Source: Cylindrotheca closterium
Lineage: Eukaryota > Bacillariophyta > Bacillariophyceae > Bacillariales > Bacillariaceae
NCBI GenBank assembly: GCA_933822405.4
Contig: CAKOGP040001781.1
Coordinates: 16,800 to 80,799, forward strand
Direction: 5' to 3'
DNA: 64,000 nt
The notes under the pieces are model-generated. The model was not told the origin of the DNA, searched no databases, and was given only the letters and a program-made list of their open reading frames with translations. Positions 21,501 to 31,318 of the stretch are shown here, piece after piece (position 1 is the stretch's first letter; every line of letters begins with the position of its first letter). Made by a program: the position numbers and the translations under genes.

Positions 21501-21981
21501 TTGGAGTTTGGGACTCGCTTTGTGGAGTTAGCAGTTGTTGTGGTTGTCTATGCTGAAATAAATCTTCAACTTCTTCTTCTGGCTGTTGCTGTTGTCGTTG
21601 CTGTTGTTTGGCATGATCCGCTAGCGTTCTCGTAGTTGTCTCATTGTCGGTAATTCGCATTCGCGGTTGCTGTTCTGGTGAATTTTCCTCATCATCTTCC
21701 ACTTGACTTGGAAAGGGCAAAAAGGAGGGAGCTGGTTCCCATGCCTTCATGGCATCCTCATCATCTTTATAGTAATAATCATCATCACCATAATCATAGT
21801 CATAGGAAGTTTGTCTTGCGTTTTTGCCGGAACCATTCTTTGGTTTGCTGCTGCTGCCAAAGAGCTTCCATGATTTCTTGCTTTGTTTCGCACTTTCAGG
21901 GACTCGTTCGAAGGACTCTGACAACAATGGACTCGAATTCAGCAAAGTTCTCTCTTGCTTTTTGCTACCTCGTTTCAACAT
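18599..21981 (-). CDS. PX-domain, sorting-nexin-like protein
   Basis: Two exons: 21262-21981 (240 codons) and 18599-21169. The 92-bp intron 21170-21261 has GTAAGT and AAAAG borders and is phase 0. Joining gives a 1096-residue protein and supplies the first strand of the PX domain (WIVQVSAAEW) that would be lost if the second exon were read alone. The N-terminal about 225 residues are disordered, with acidic Tyr/Asp, Gln-rich and Pro-rich tracts. The PX domain (about 240-350, with DFGWLEQALSIEYQGALLLP) would bind phosphoinositides on endosomes. The C-terminal about 600 residues are long charged helices (HKYIEKEHEKAQSVAK and similar), consistent with a BAR-type dimerisation region as in sorting nexins. 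The BAR assignment is inference from helical pattern. Confidence 0.75.
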
Positions 21982-22823
21982 GGCTGTAATGAATTAATCT
22001 GTACTCGCTCGCAAGGTCGTACGTAGGATGTTTCTGTTGGGGTTGTCGCCTTTTTCAGATGATGATTCCAATCTACTCAGTTCGTATCCTCCTTAAAGAT
22101 CGATCAATTTGAAGTTGATTGATTCTCCTAAATCACCGAGATTGTGTTTCTCCGTCCAAGCTAACTGACAAAGGCTGAAGCGTGCTGAAGCAATCTTTTG
22201 TTTTATTGCTACAGTAAGATTCAACAATACTGTTGTCTTCACGAATAGTAAAACAGGTGGACAGTTGAAATTGAAACGATCGCAGTAGTATTGACGACGA
22301 ACCCTCCAACCTCCGAGGTTGGTGGAACGCGCGTGCCATTGTCAGTAGATTCTACAGGAAACTCCCTCCAATGAACGTTTTCCACACGATTCAAATACTT
22401 TTTGGAAATAAGGTGCGCACCCTTCCGGCGTCTACTACCACACGCACGCCGAGACCTACTTTCAACCAACCAACCATTCCACTCCCATCCAATGCCTCGA
22501 CAACAGACACATATTCAAAACATGTTGTAGTGCTATGCAAGAAAGGAATAATCCATTTCATATAGTACTAGTACCGGTACTAGTACCAGGGTAGGAGAAA
22601 TGGAAAAGTGTTGATAGATACACCTTAATGTTCTGAGTTTCCATGCATCTCCTCATGATAATCATCAGTGTGACTCCTTGTCGTACTACTTGGGAACTAG
22701 TAGCAGCACTAGGAACACGTACTACTGTATACTGAAACTTCATGATGACAGTTATTTTTCAAATACGTAATATCTTGCAATTATCTTTCCTTATTGGACC
22801 AAGAGTAGTTAGTACAGCCAATA
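21982..22823. other. Intergenic, about 840 bp
   Basis: Five-prime flank of the PX gene and 3' flank of the globin gene. It holds a 22-bp perfect palindrome at 22565-22586. Short frames here lack protein features. Confidence 0.4.
22565..22586. repeat. 22-bp perfect palindrome around TACCGGTA
   Basis: The sequence is its own reverse complement over 22 bases: GTACTA, then GTACCGGTAC, then TAGTAC. It is the longest example of the GTACCGGTAC palindromes scattered through the window. Confidence 0.9.
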
Positions 22824-23300
22824 CTATGATTTTGTTTCGATCATTCCTTCCGACAGCAGTTCGATGCATTCCGTCCACGATGCCTTGATGGCTGGTTTAA
22901 ACGTGCTGTCACCCAACAATTCTTCCAAGGTTTCAATAATGGCTCGTCCCATGGGTTTGAAGAGTTCTGGACTCACACCAAATCGTCGGTGCTTGTCGCC
23001 CAAATCCATCAAGATTTCTTGAAGCAATTCAAAATTGGGTCCCAACAACCCAATTGCTTTGTCCAGGGCGACAACGTAAAGTTTCGCATGTCGAATCAAT
23101 TTGGGCGAATTGTAAAAGTCTTCCTCTAGACTAGAAGAACATCCAAAGGCAAAGATTGGAAGAGCTTCGGGAGCCAATTCAAAGAATTTGCGAAAGAGAT
23201 GGACGCCCACAACTTGTTCGTAGTTGTTCAACTTGCGGACGTATTCCCAACTCTCAATGACATTCATGGTGGATGCGTAACTCATGCTTGCGACGACCAT
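22824..23300 (-). CDS. Single-domain globin
   Basis: The protein has 158 residues from the ATG at 23300 and is almost wholly one globin fold. W18 sits in the A helix (IESWEYV). H71 in KLIRHAKLYVVAL matches the distal E7 His, and H104 in LMDLGDKHRRFGV matches the proximal F8 His, in the style of neuroglobin-like globins. The H helix (FKPAIKASWTECIELLSEGM) is also recognisable. It should bind heme; oxygen, NO or redox sensing are possible roles. There is no signal peptide. A later ATG at codon 12 would still keep the fold. Confidence 0.88.
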   Translation of the reverse strand: MVVASMSYASTMNVIESWEYVRKLNNYEQVVGVHLFRKFFELAPEALPIFAFGCSSSLEEDFYNSPKLIRHAKLYVVALDKAIGLLGPNFELLQEILMDLGDKHRRFGVSPELFKPMGRAIIETLEELLGDSTFKPAIKASWTECIELLSEGMIETKS

Positions 23301-25013
23301 ATTGGATGATTGGATGATTGGATGATTGCTCGATTGATTGATTGATTAGTATTGTTGATGGGTCTGAAGTTTTTGTTTTGTGGCTTCGTTGGTTAGGTAG
23401 CTTGGTAGCTTGTTGCTTGGTCGTGATGATTTGAAGTGATGTGATGTGATGAGATGTGAGAGGTTTATACGAGTCTCCGCTTGTCGTGTCTTTTCGTAGT
23501 ATGTGATGATTGGTGAAAGTGCACGACTGTTTCGTCTTCTTATTGCGACTTCCTTGGTGATTTGTTTGTGCGTCCACACGCTCCTTGTCAGCACACAAAC
23601 GTCTCAACGGAGGCATTTGATGGATCTTGAATACGAACTTTTCTTTGCCTTCCGTCCAAGTCATACCAGTACGTGTACGGTGGAGTGGGACCTCATGATG
23701 GGAAGAACGTGATGTCGGTCAGACTTGGACAGGAGATGGAGTTCGGGTTGCCTCCAAGTGTCCGAATTGTTCAGATGGTATATTGTCCGGGTAATAACTA
23801 AATAATGACCATTGTGTGCCAAACAAGAATCTGCCTTTAGTCGATGTACCGGTACCCTATGACACCGCGATGTCTTCATCCGATCCATCGGCAGCGAAGT
23901 CATCGCGTATTATCGGTGCGTTCTGTCTCATGCCTTTCGTGACTCCCCGAAACACGAGTCGAGTCGCACGTCTCGGTACAAAAGAGTTGTATCGACTGTC
24001 TGTAGGGCACTCAAAGAGAACTTCAGCCTTTTTGAAGTCACTCTGTAATCTATGGTCTAGAGCAAAACAGAACTCTTCCGTGAAGAGTCAGCAGCAAGAA
24101 ATTAGTGGATGATTTGGAGAACGATGAAGCCAGCGGCCGGGGCCGTTTGGTGCAAGCCCAGGTGTCAGAATTTCCACGCAGGATGGACACCATCAACTCA
24201 TACTTCATGTGTATTCAAGGGTTTTCCATTCAATGTTTTGAAGGTGGTTTTGGGGACGCTGCATGATGTAGCCCACCGGTTGTTCATTCATCTCCTTCTA
24301 TTCTTGATCCTTTTTGTCAGATTGATTCATTCGATAGAAAAATAAGACGCCAAAGTTGCAGCACCAAATGTGTATGTCCGGTTTTCAACAATGCACTCAA
24401 ATCTACCATTTACTTCTGTAATGGACGAAGCACTCGCATAGTATCAGAAAGTGAAGTTGGTTTTCCTGAAAACCAATTCCCAGAACTTTTTGCAGGAAAC
24501 TTGCGTTCACGAATATGGTGCCTATTGCTACTTTGAATTCCACTTGAATTTCCGAGCCTACAATGCCGTTGTGTGGGTCGCACAGGAAGGCAGTTCGTCC
24601 CAACTTCAATGAAACCAAGTATCGCAAATGGGGTACCGGGTACAAGTACACACCCACTCGAAAAATAGCCCCATAGCGTGATCTGGATCGAAGAACGTTG
24701 ATGAGAAGGCTATTATTACCGTGCATCAATATTTAAAAAAGTATTACTGCATTTGGCTTGCAGATTACTTAAACGTGATTAGACAGCGAACAAGATTGCT
24801 TCGTTTTGGACAGATTTATCATTTATATGGACTCATGGAGGAACGAGGTAAAGTATTCGAACACCACATAAGGGATTTATGTGGCGCTTATTGTGACCCG
24901 AAACAATTTCATTTGGACACGAAACGAAAAGCTTTCCTCGTCACCTTCGCATTCGGTTTCTTTTGGCAGAATTCTCACAGAACTCTCACAAAAAACAAAA
25001 CGAAGAAGAAAGA
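23301..25013. other. Intergenic, 1.7 kb, no supported gene
   Basis: The promoter side of the globin gene begins with a short tandem (ATTGGATG)3 plus (ATTG)n run at 23301-23347. A TACCGGTA site lies at 23847-23854. Frames at 23816-24112 (plus) and 24403-24729 (minus) have no recognisable features. The right part is the 5' flank of the first helicase-associated-domain gene. Confidence 0.4.
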
Positions 25014-25973
25014 ATGGCCAATGCCCAGCAACTTTGCAACGAGAGCTCCGGCTTCAGCTATTGCGACGTTAACACGACGAACATGCTCGAAGATAATCTA
25101 CTATCCCTTATGAGGCAGCCTCTTCCTTTGCCAGACCGTCCTCCTACTATTCCTTCAACTGAAGATCTCTTTGGAGATCCTAAATTGGAGCCTCGACCCT
25201 TCCGAAAGGAAGTTTCAAGCGTCTGCCAAAAACAACAATCACAGGACCAAACAGAGACCGATCCTGAACACAAAGTGAACTTCATTGACCAACCCATCCT
25301 GGTTGTCGGAACCAACAAGAAGAACAAAGAAGGCAGCCAAGATGCCTCCTCACCACACCATCGTGATGATGATGTTTCTTTGACCTCCTCCTGTGACCAC
25401 CAAGGCTTGACCCACACACACGTTGCTGAGAGCATGGCTCGATTCCGGCCATATCAAGACAACAAGTGGAATGCGACTTTCGAAAGGCTCGTTAGCTTCA
25501 AGAACCAGTTCGGACATTGCTGTGTTCCACACTCGTTTACTGACGATCCTGCTCTTGCTCGATTGGTCAAGAGACAGCGCCACCAATACAAGAAATGCAT
25601 AGGCAATGACCCGACGTCTACTCTGACCACCAGTCGTCTCGAGCAGCTCGAGTCGATTGGGTTTGTCTGGCAATCTCATGCTGCCGCTTGGCTCGAAAAG
25701 CTCGAAGAACTCAAGGATTACAAAGGACAGACAGGCAACTGCAACGTCCCATCGGGCTACCCCGAGAATAGTGCTTTGTCAACATGGGTGAAGAGTCAGC
25801 GACGTCAATACAAGTTGAAATCGTCGTCCATGACCATGGATCGATTTCGAGTACTGAAATCGATGGGCTTTGTTTTTGAGCCACGATTCACTGTATTAAA
25901 GCAGACACAGCTTGAAATGAAAGCATGTGATACCAATATCTCTGATACTTGCAGAGAGCTACAACAGTTATAA
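25014..25973 (+). CDS. Helicase-associated-domain protein, copy 1
   Basis: The protein has 319 residues from the ATG at 25014; upstream frame opens with TTG. The C-terminal half carries two helicase-associated (HA) domains of about 65 residues: the first from WNATFERLVSFKNQFGHCCV to LESIGFVW, the second from WLEKLEELKDYKGQTGNCNV to LKSMGFVFEPR. HA domains are small helical modules, named from their place next to bacterial helicases, and are greatly expanded as free-standing proteins in diatoms; nucleic-acid binding is presumed. The N-terminal half is Ser/Asp/Gln-rich and disordered. No helicase motor is present. The N-terminus (MANAQQ.., LLSLMRQPLP, FGDPKLEP) closely matches copy 2 at 31319. 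Confidence 0.85.
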   Translation: MANAQQLCNESSGFSYCDVNTTNMLEDNLLSLMRQPLPLPDRPPTIPSTEDLFGDPKLEPRPFRKEVSSVCQKQQSQDQTETDPEHKVNFIDQPILVVGTNKKNKEGSQDASSPHHRDDDVSLTSSCDHQGLTHTHVAESMARFRPYQDNKWNATFERLVSFKNQFGHCCVPHSFTDDPALARLVKRQRHQYKKCIGNDPTSTLTTSRLEQLESIGFVWQSHAAAWLEKLEELKDYKGQTGNCNVPSGYPENSALSTWVKSQRRQYKLKSSSMTMDRFRVLKSMGFVFEPRFTVLKQTQLEMKACDTNISDTCRELQQL

Positions 25974-26211
25974 ATTTTAAACTACATTTTCATGTGAAAG
26001 AAGTCTCGAAAGGCCAATAGGCATGAGATATCTGATTGCGTGTCATCCATGATTCAAATCAATCAAATCACGAGCGAAAGTCGATTCATTCGAGCATGAA
26101 TGGCAGTTTCGTCATACTGTAGTTCACTGCGGTATAGACGCACCCTTCCTTCCTGACAGCAGCAGTGGCATACAGTATAGTTGGCTGAATCAAAGCCTCC
26201 TGCACCTCAAC

Positions 26212-26931
26212 ATGCCTATTCCGGAACCCCCTGAATCACTTCCTGGCGAATCTACAAGCGATGCCCAGCTCAGCGACTACGAAAAGTTGCGGGCTGCCAA
26301 GATTGAAAAGCATAATGCTTTGCTCCGATCCTTGGGGTTGATTTCAGCGCAAGAGGAGCTCGAGTCGAATGCTCTCGCTTGGCATAAGTCTCTGCCCACT
26401 AATGCAAAACGCAAGCGTCAAGAAGATGCTACTGGGAATCCCCAAAAGTCTTCCAAGTTGGCGGCCAAGACCGCGTTACCACCCAGTCGACAATCGTTGC
26501 GTCAACGAGGCAAGGAACCCGACGGAAGTGAAGTTCCTCCCTCTCTGAAGGCCGAATCCATACAAGAAATGCGACAATCTCGTGTTCTAGAGTGTCGTCA
26601 AGTCCGATTAGAGCGGGCTCGCCAATACAATGACAAAGTGACGAATGGCACTGGCAAAATGAACAGAGCGGATGATCCGACTGGTAAATTATATGACCAT
26701 ACCTATTACAGAATCCAAAGCATGACTGACAAGGCTTTGGAGGGTCGTATCAAGGCTATTGAACGGGCTGCGGGAAAACAGTGCATTATCAAAATGGCCA
26801 TATTCAAGAGTTGCTTGCAAGATGTCGGCATGTGGAAGTTGGCAGAATTGGCAGGCGGAGCTTTGGAAAGGCTGAAAGAAAGTAGCGAGATTGAAGAAGA
26901 AAAGACAACGAAAAAGAAAGGAAAGAACTGA
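26212..26931 (+). CDS. Basic nuclear-type protein of unknown function
   Basis: The protein has 239 residues from the ATG at 26212. Near the N-terminus it has DYEKLRAAKIEKHNALLRSLGL (residues about 22-43), a helix of the kind found near the start of some chromatin-associated proteins such as CMR1/WDR76, but no WD repeats follow. There is a basic run (KRKRQ) and SRQSLRQRGKEPDG, which also suggest a nuclear location. The C-terminal third (MTDKALEGRIKAIERAAGKQCI onward) is helical and ends in a Lys-rich tail. Function unknown. Confidence 0.6.
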   Translation: MPIPEPPESLPGESTSDAQLSDYEKLRAAKIEKHNALLRSLGLISAQEELESNALAWHKSLPTNAKRKRQEDATGNPQKSSKLAAKTALPPSRQSLRQRGKEPDGSEVPPSLKAESIQEMRQSRVLECRQVRLERARQYNDKVTNGTGKMNRADDPTGKLYDHTYYRIQSMTDKALEGRIKAIERAAGKQCIIKMAIFKSCLQDVGMWKLAELAGGALERLKESSEIEEEKTTKKKGKN

Positions 26932-27239
26932 AGGAATTTTTGTGTTCATGCCAACATACAAACTCTTCACACTGTCGCCTTGCTTATGCCGCAATCATTG
27001 GTCTGCGCTTTCTTTCCAGTTTGTGCCATCTCGGCTTGAACGCACCGATGCCGCTGTCTATCAATTGTGTATCTGATGCATCCATCAGCTGCCATATCCG
27101 AATTGTATTTTCACTGCTTACTGCCGGCGCTCTGTGGTATGTCGAGACTGTTCTACTTGTGATTCCATAGCCGAATTGCTATCACAGATACACTAATACT
27201 TTCTTTCTACTTTTTAAATTCCAAAATCAAGCTCCTGGA
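26932..27239. other. Convergent 3' flanks
   Basis: About 308 bp between the 3' ends of the genes at 26212 and 27240. No feature is visible. Confidence 0.4.
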
Positions 27240-27824
27240 TCACTGGCACTGATACAAATGCTTCGCGTCTCCATCCCACTCTGCTAGACCAGGATATTCG
27301 GTCAAAATGTCGGCCAAAATCGTACCAGGGTTTGGTTTCATTCCTTCTTTACCGATTTTTCTTGCAATCCTACTCATGTCTTTGAGCAAACAGATGTGCT
27401 CAAAATCGGATCGAAGTTGCATTTGCTTCTTTGATCGGAGCTCTCGAAGTCTCTCTTCAAAGTGCCAAAAGGGCACATTCTTGAACTCTTTCCTGGTGCT
27501 GTACAATGAGCGCCAGGCTTCTTCAGAAGACATCTCCCGTTGATAGGCAGGGAGCCGTCCTGTTTCCAGGTCTTTCAGAACGATGTCTTGGGCACATGTA
27601 TTATTCCAGACAAACTTGGAATCGCTGGCCATCTTCTTTCTGTAGCTGCTCAAGTTTCTCGAGAATTGATTGAACTCGATACCTTCAAACTCATCCATAT
27701 ATTCGTACAGAGTGCCCCAAGCTTCTCTTGCCGAAATATCTTTTGGATTGAGGGCTAGGAATCCACTTCCAAGATCGTTCAAGACAATCTTTCTTGCTTC
27801 ACTGGTTTTCCAATCGACTTTCAT
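27240..27824 (-). CDS. W/SEAK-repeat protein, short member
   Basis: The protein has 194 residues from the ATG at 27824. It has two copies of a repeat of about 65-70 residues: DWKTSEARKIVLNDLGSG..AREAW..LYEYMDEFEGIEF.. and FVWNNTCAQDIVLKDLETG..SEEAW..LYSTRKEFKNVPFWHFEERL. The same unit occurs four times in the protein at 36660-38006, so the two genes are paralogues. A C-terminal helical segment (LLKDMSRIARKIGKEGM) has no match in the longer member. I do not recognise the family. It sits outside the transposon-like element that contains the longer paralogue. Confidence 0.7.
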   Translation of the reverse strand: MKVDWKTSEARKIVLNDLGSGFLALNPKDISAREAWGTLYEYMDEFEGIEFNQFSRNLSSYRKKMASDSKFVWNNTCAQDIVLKDLETGRLPAYQREMSSEEAWRSLYSTRKEFKNVPFWHFEERLRELRSKKQMQLRSDFEHICLLKDMSRIARKIGKEGMKPNPGTILADILTEYPGLAEWDGDAKHLYQCQ

Positions 27825-28117
27825 CGTGTAGTCTTTTTGAGAGGTTTGCTATTGGACTTTCAATGTTGAATTTGTGAGCACAAGTAGTTGAAACTTTGTG
27901 GCGCGTGTGAGATGAGAAATTGCCACGAGTAAAACCTCGAAACGAGATCAACAAACGGACAGAAAAGGCGATAATCTGAAATCTATCACGGAACGTGCGA
28001 AATATTTCGCTCACGATTTATTACAAAACGCACTGAATTAAGTCGCGGTAAATTCGCAGAAAACTGGAAATTCGAACCATCTCGTTGAAGAATTTGTTAC
28101 AAAACTCCCTCCCGACC

Positions 28118-28699
28118 ATGCTACCACACTATCAATACAAACACTATTATGATCAACTCTGTGATTGTTGCGAAGATGCAATGGTAACGTTGGACGAGCG
28201 CCAAGAGGAAGGCGGGGAATGCGGCGGATGTGAAAAGACAATGTGTGAGGACTGCCACGAAGGTCAGCAATGTGGCCGATGCGACGTGACCTTTTGCAAC
28301 AGCTGTGTTATTTCCTGCGAGTTTTGCGATGACGAGTTATTTTGTGGGCACTGTCTTGAAGATCACCAGCAAAACTGCACAACATGCGAAAAGACAATGT
28401 GTGAAGACTGCCGTGCATGTGACCTTTGCGACGAGAACTGTTGTGCCGACTGTGTTGATGTCTGCAAGTTTTGCAATGACGAGTTTTTGTGTGTGTCCTG
28501 CCTTGAAGATCATCAGCAAAACTGTACTCCGCTGACACGGATTATAGGGAAGCTGGATAAACTCGACAAGAGCCTGGAACACAAGGAATCGGAGAAGGCT
28601 CGCCTCAGACGACGCTTGGGTGAAATCAACCAAGATATCGATGGCATTCTCGCGCAAAAAGCGAGTGCTGAGCGTAGCCTGGAGAAACTAGTTACTTGA
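28118..28699 (+). CDS. Cys-rich zinc-binding protein with coiled coil
   Basis: The protein has 193 residues from the ATG at 28118; the frame upstream opens with TTG. Its Cys-rich part contains two similar blocks of about 47 residues, each beginning CEKTMCEDC and ending CLEDHQQNC. Each has many CxxC pairs, in the manner of B-box or RING-like zinc modules, but the spacing fits no single named finger exactly. A C-terminal charged coiled coil (KLDKLDKSLEHKESEKARL) follows, so the layout recalls TRIM-type proteins without a true RING. Function is unknown; protein-protein binding through zinc modules is likely. Confidence 0.7.
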   Translation: MLPHYQYKHYYDQLCDCCEDAMVTLDERQEEGGECGGCEKTMCEDCHEGQQCGRCDVTFCNSCVISCEFCDDELFCGHCLEDHQQNCTTCEKTMCEDCRACDLCDENCCADCVDVCKFCNDEFLCVSCLEDHQQNCTPLTRIIGKLDKLDKSLEHKESEKARLRRRLGEINQDIDGILAQKASAERSLEKLVT

Positions 28700-28809
28700 A
28701 GAATTTCACACGAGTCGATAGTGATAGCATTGGATGGATTATACTCTTTACAAATAACATTGAAATCCAACCAAAACTTCAGAACAAACCTAATTCCCCA
28801 AAGACCTAT

Positions 28810-30783
28810 CTAGAAACTGGTAGTATTGTCCAGAAAGCCACCTGCATCCGCAATACTCTGTGCCGCCATTGCATCTGGATTGTAGGGTGGTATCGAATCA
28901 TCGTCTACCACCGAATCACCATAGGCATACGATACATCATGAGTACCTCCATTTTCGGCTTCAGTATACACCGAGACTTCCTCGTATTCTGTTGGTGCCA
29001 CCGATTCGGCATATTCCTGCTCATCATTGAAATAGTGCTGTTCCCCCTCCTGCTTCTTATCGTCGTATACGTGCTCTTCCTCCGATCGAGGGAATTGGAA
29101 GGGCTCTTGAGGGACCTCGTCGTCGACAGCACCCGGGAGCATGGTGGGATTGGATTCCATTTGCTGAAAGACAGTTTCATCAGCCAGACTGGAAACGGCA
29201 GTATTGATAGTGCGATCGTCGTCATCCTCATCTTGCGATTCATCGTCTTCTTCGTACGAATTGCCATTGGGGACGCTAATTGTAGGATCCTGAGCGTCTC
29301 TGTTCCGTTGCTTCTGTGTTGTGTTGGTGGAGACGGACGGCGTGGTGATTTCTGTTGGTGGAGGCGCCATAGTGGGCGCATCAAACAAATTGCTGTACAT
29401 GCTAATTTTCTTGAGGCCATTCATTTCATGAAATCGAGCTGCGAGTGCCGACACCCCATCGTTGGTAATGTAGTTGTGATTTAGCATAATGTTTTCCAGC
29501 GTAGTGTTTTCGCACAGGGCTTGAATGATGTGCCGCAAATCATTGTCGTCAATCGCGGTATTGTCCAAATCCAGAGTCAACAGGGTAGTATTGGACATGA
29601 GAGCAGCCATTAACCAGGAAATATCAAAAAGATCGTCTTCGTTGATTTCCCCAGCCTTGTCCCCTCCAGTTTGCGCGGTCACCTTCCTCGGCAAATGCTG
29701 ATAACTCAAATCCAAAATCTGAAGATGCGTATGTTCTTGCAACAATATAGCAGCCGCCGCCAATCCTTGTGTACGACACTTGTTGCCAAAGATACGGACT
29801 TCCAACAGTTGGTCGGGCAAGCTTCCCAACAAGCCCGCCAGTTGTGTATCGTTCAGGCCGCAACGACTGGCAATCAGAATTTCCAACGATCGATTCTGTG
29901 GTAGACAATGGCACAAAGTCGAAATGGTTTGCGACAAGTCCATCAAATCAAACTGTAGCTTGACCAAATGCTTGGAAAAGGCCAAGGTTTGCATGGTAAA
30001 CGGTTGCTCCAAGTAGAGATTGGACAAGTGCAAGTGCGCACAATTGTCGATCGAAAGAATAAAGGATATACAGACTTCCATATACTGTTCTTGTTGATGC
30101 GTTTGTGGTAGTACGACGCGAGATGGTCGCTTGATTTTGACAGGCTTATCACTGTTTTGACACTCCTCGAAAGTGATGCTTTCCCACCGCGCCTTTTGCC
30201 GTAGAATGTCGACTGCCATGCTTTCCCAGGACTTATTGTCACCCCGAATCAGAGCCAAAAAGGCACTGCAAATTTCCTTCTTGATGGTAATGTCCTTGAG
30301 ATACAAATGTGTTACGACAACGTCATTGTTTGCCTGCAATAAATTGCGCAAACAGTTCATGGGATTGCAAAAGAGTTGATGACTGCTTTTGCCAGCGCTT
30401 TCGGACACTTGCTGAAATGTCGGAATGGGTTTGCGATTTTCATTGTAGCTGGTGCGCGTCGTCTCCACAGTAATCGTAGACTGAATGGACATTAGATCTT
30501 CAGCTGATGAAATCACACTTCTTCCGCCAGTAATACTTTGGCCTCTTTGCTGATGAACCGACGAAGAAGAATCTGATATCTGATTATCGAGCTGCTGCCC
30601 CCGTCGTCCTCGTTTACGCCCCATGCGATCCGTAAAAGACCTCATGCGACTGGGAGGCTGGGTAGGAGGAGGATAGGATTCGGAAGGTGGTACTGGCTTT
30701 TCAATGCCCAATTTGCTCACGTGCTTTGGACGAGGCTGATCGTCACCGACATCCGAGTTTCTATTCAAGACGCGCCGAAACAT
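28810..30783 (-). CDS. LRR (RNI-like) protein
   Basis: The protein has 657 residues from the ATG at 30783. Residues about 1-130 are disordered with a basic GRKRGRRG nuclear-signal candidate. Residues about 210-480 contain leucine-rich repeats of the ribonuclease-inhibitor type (LQILDLSYQHL, LLTLDLDNTAIDDNDLRHIIQAL, LENIMLNHNYITNDGVSALA). The C-terminal about 170 residues are very acidic and disordered (DDESQDEDDDD; Tyr/Glu-rich). It is probably a protein-interaction scaffold. A CCCCATAG immediately before the ATG on the coding strand could be a 3' splice site of a 5'-UTR intron. Confidence 0.8.
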   Translation of the reverse strand: MFRRVLNRNSDVGDDQPRPKHVSKLGIEKPVPPSESYPPPTQPPSRMRSFTDRMGRKRGRRGQQLDNQISDSSSSVHQQRGQSITGGRSVISSAEDLMSIQSTITVETTRTSYNENRKPIPTFQQVSESAGKSSHQLFCNPMNCLRNLLQANNDVVVTHLYLKDITIKKEICSAFLALIRGDNKSWESMAVDILRQKARWESITFEECQNSDKPVKIKRPSRVVLPQTHQQEQYMEVCISFILSIDNCAHLHLSNLYLEQPFTMQTLAFSKHLVKLQFDLMDLSQTISTLCHCLPQNRSLEILIASRCGLNDTQLAGLLGSLPDQLLEVRIFGNKCRTQGLAAAAILLQEHTHLQILDLSYQHLPRKVTAQTGGDKAGEINEDDLFDISWLMAALMSNTTLLTLDLDNTAIDDNDLRHIIQALCENTTLENIMLNHNYITNDGVSALAARFHEMNGLKKISMYSNLFDAPTMAPPPTEITTPSVSTNTTQKQRNRDAQDPTISVPNGNSYEEDDESQDEDDDDRTINTAVSSLADETVFQQMESNPTMLPGAVDDEVPQEPFQFPRSEEEHVYDDKKQEGEQHYFNDEQEYAESVAPTEYEEVSVYTEAENGGTHDVSYAYGDSVVDDDSIPPYNPDAMAAQSIADAGGFLDNTTSF

Positions 30784-31318
30784 CCTATGGGGAATGAAAG
30801 AAGGTCCGTTGGGTTCGTCTTTGGGGTGGTTTCAGAAAATTGAATATCTGAAAATGTCTGAAATGTTTCTGTCTTAAGTCTGACGGTAGATTTCTTCTGA
30901 CTCAATGTATAATATCCAAGCTTATTGCTTCAGAAATAGTCGAAAAAATTGGGCTTACGCTGATGTAGAGCTTATGTTGCTGATAATGTTGATGGATTAC
31001 GAGTCAAGGAAGAGGCAGGCACTTCAATTTCCAAAATCACTTCTTTCGTCTCAAATTCGTCTGGCAAATGCTGTGGTACTTTGTTTTACATGCGACCGTT
31101 GAGCGTTGGTCTTGCTTGCACAGGTTCCGAATTTTATTCTTTGAGGGAGGACAGGCAGACGAAAGCTTTGTCATAGTGACGTCAATTAGACACCAAGATG
31201 AGGTTCTTCTTCCTGTACCCTGTACCGTATCTGTTATGGTACTCTTCCACTTCATTCATCCTTTTCTACTGATACCTACAAATGGACTGGTTTGGCACAC
31301 ACAAAAATGGATTAAAAC
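30784..31318. other. Intergenic, 535 bp
   Basis: Five-prime flank of the LRR gene and 3' flank of the second HA gene. TGACGTCA, a CRE palindrome, lies at 31177-31184. Small frames here have no features. Confidence 0.4.

Noticed and set aside
28696..29484. 262-codon open frame on the plus strand
   Set aside because: It opens on the 3' end of the LRR gene on the other strand and its hydrophobic composition is an antisense artefact of the acidic tail.
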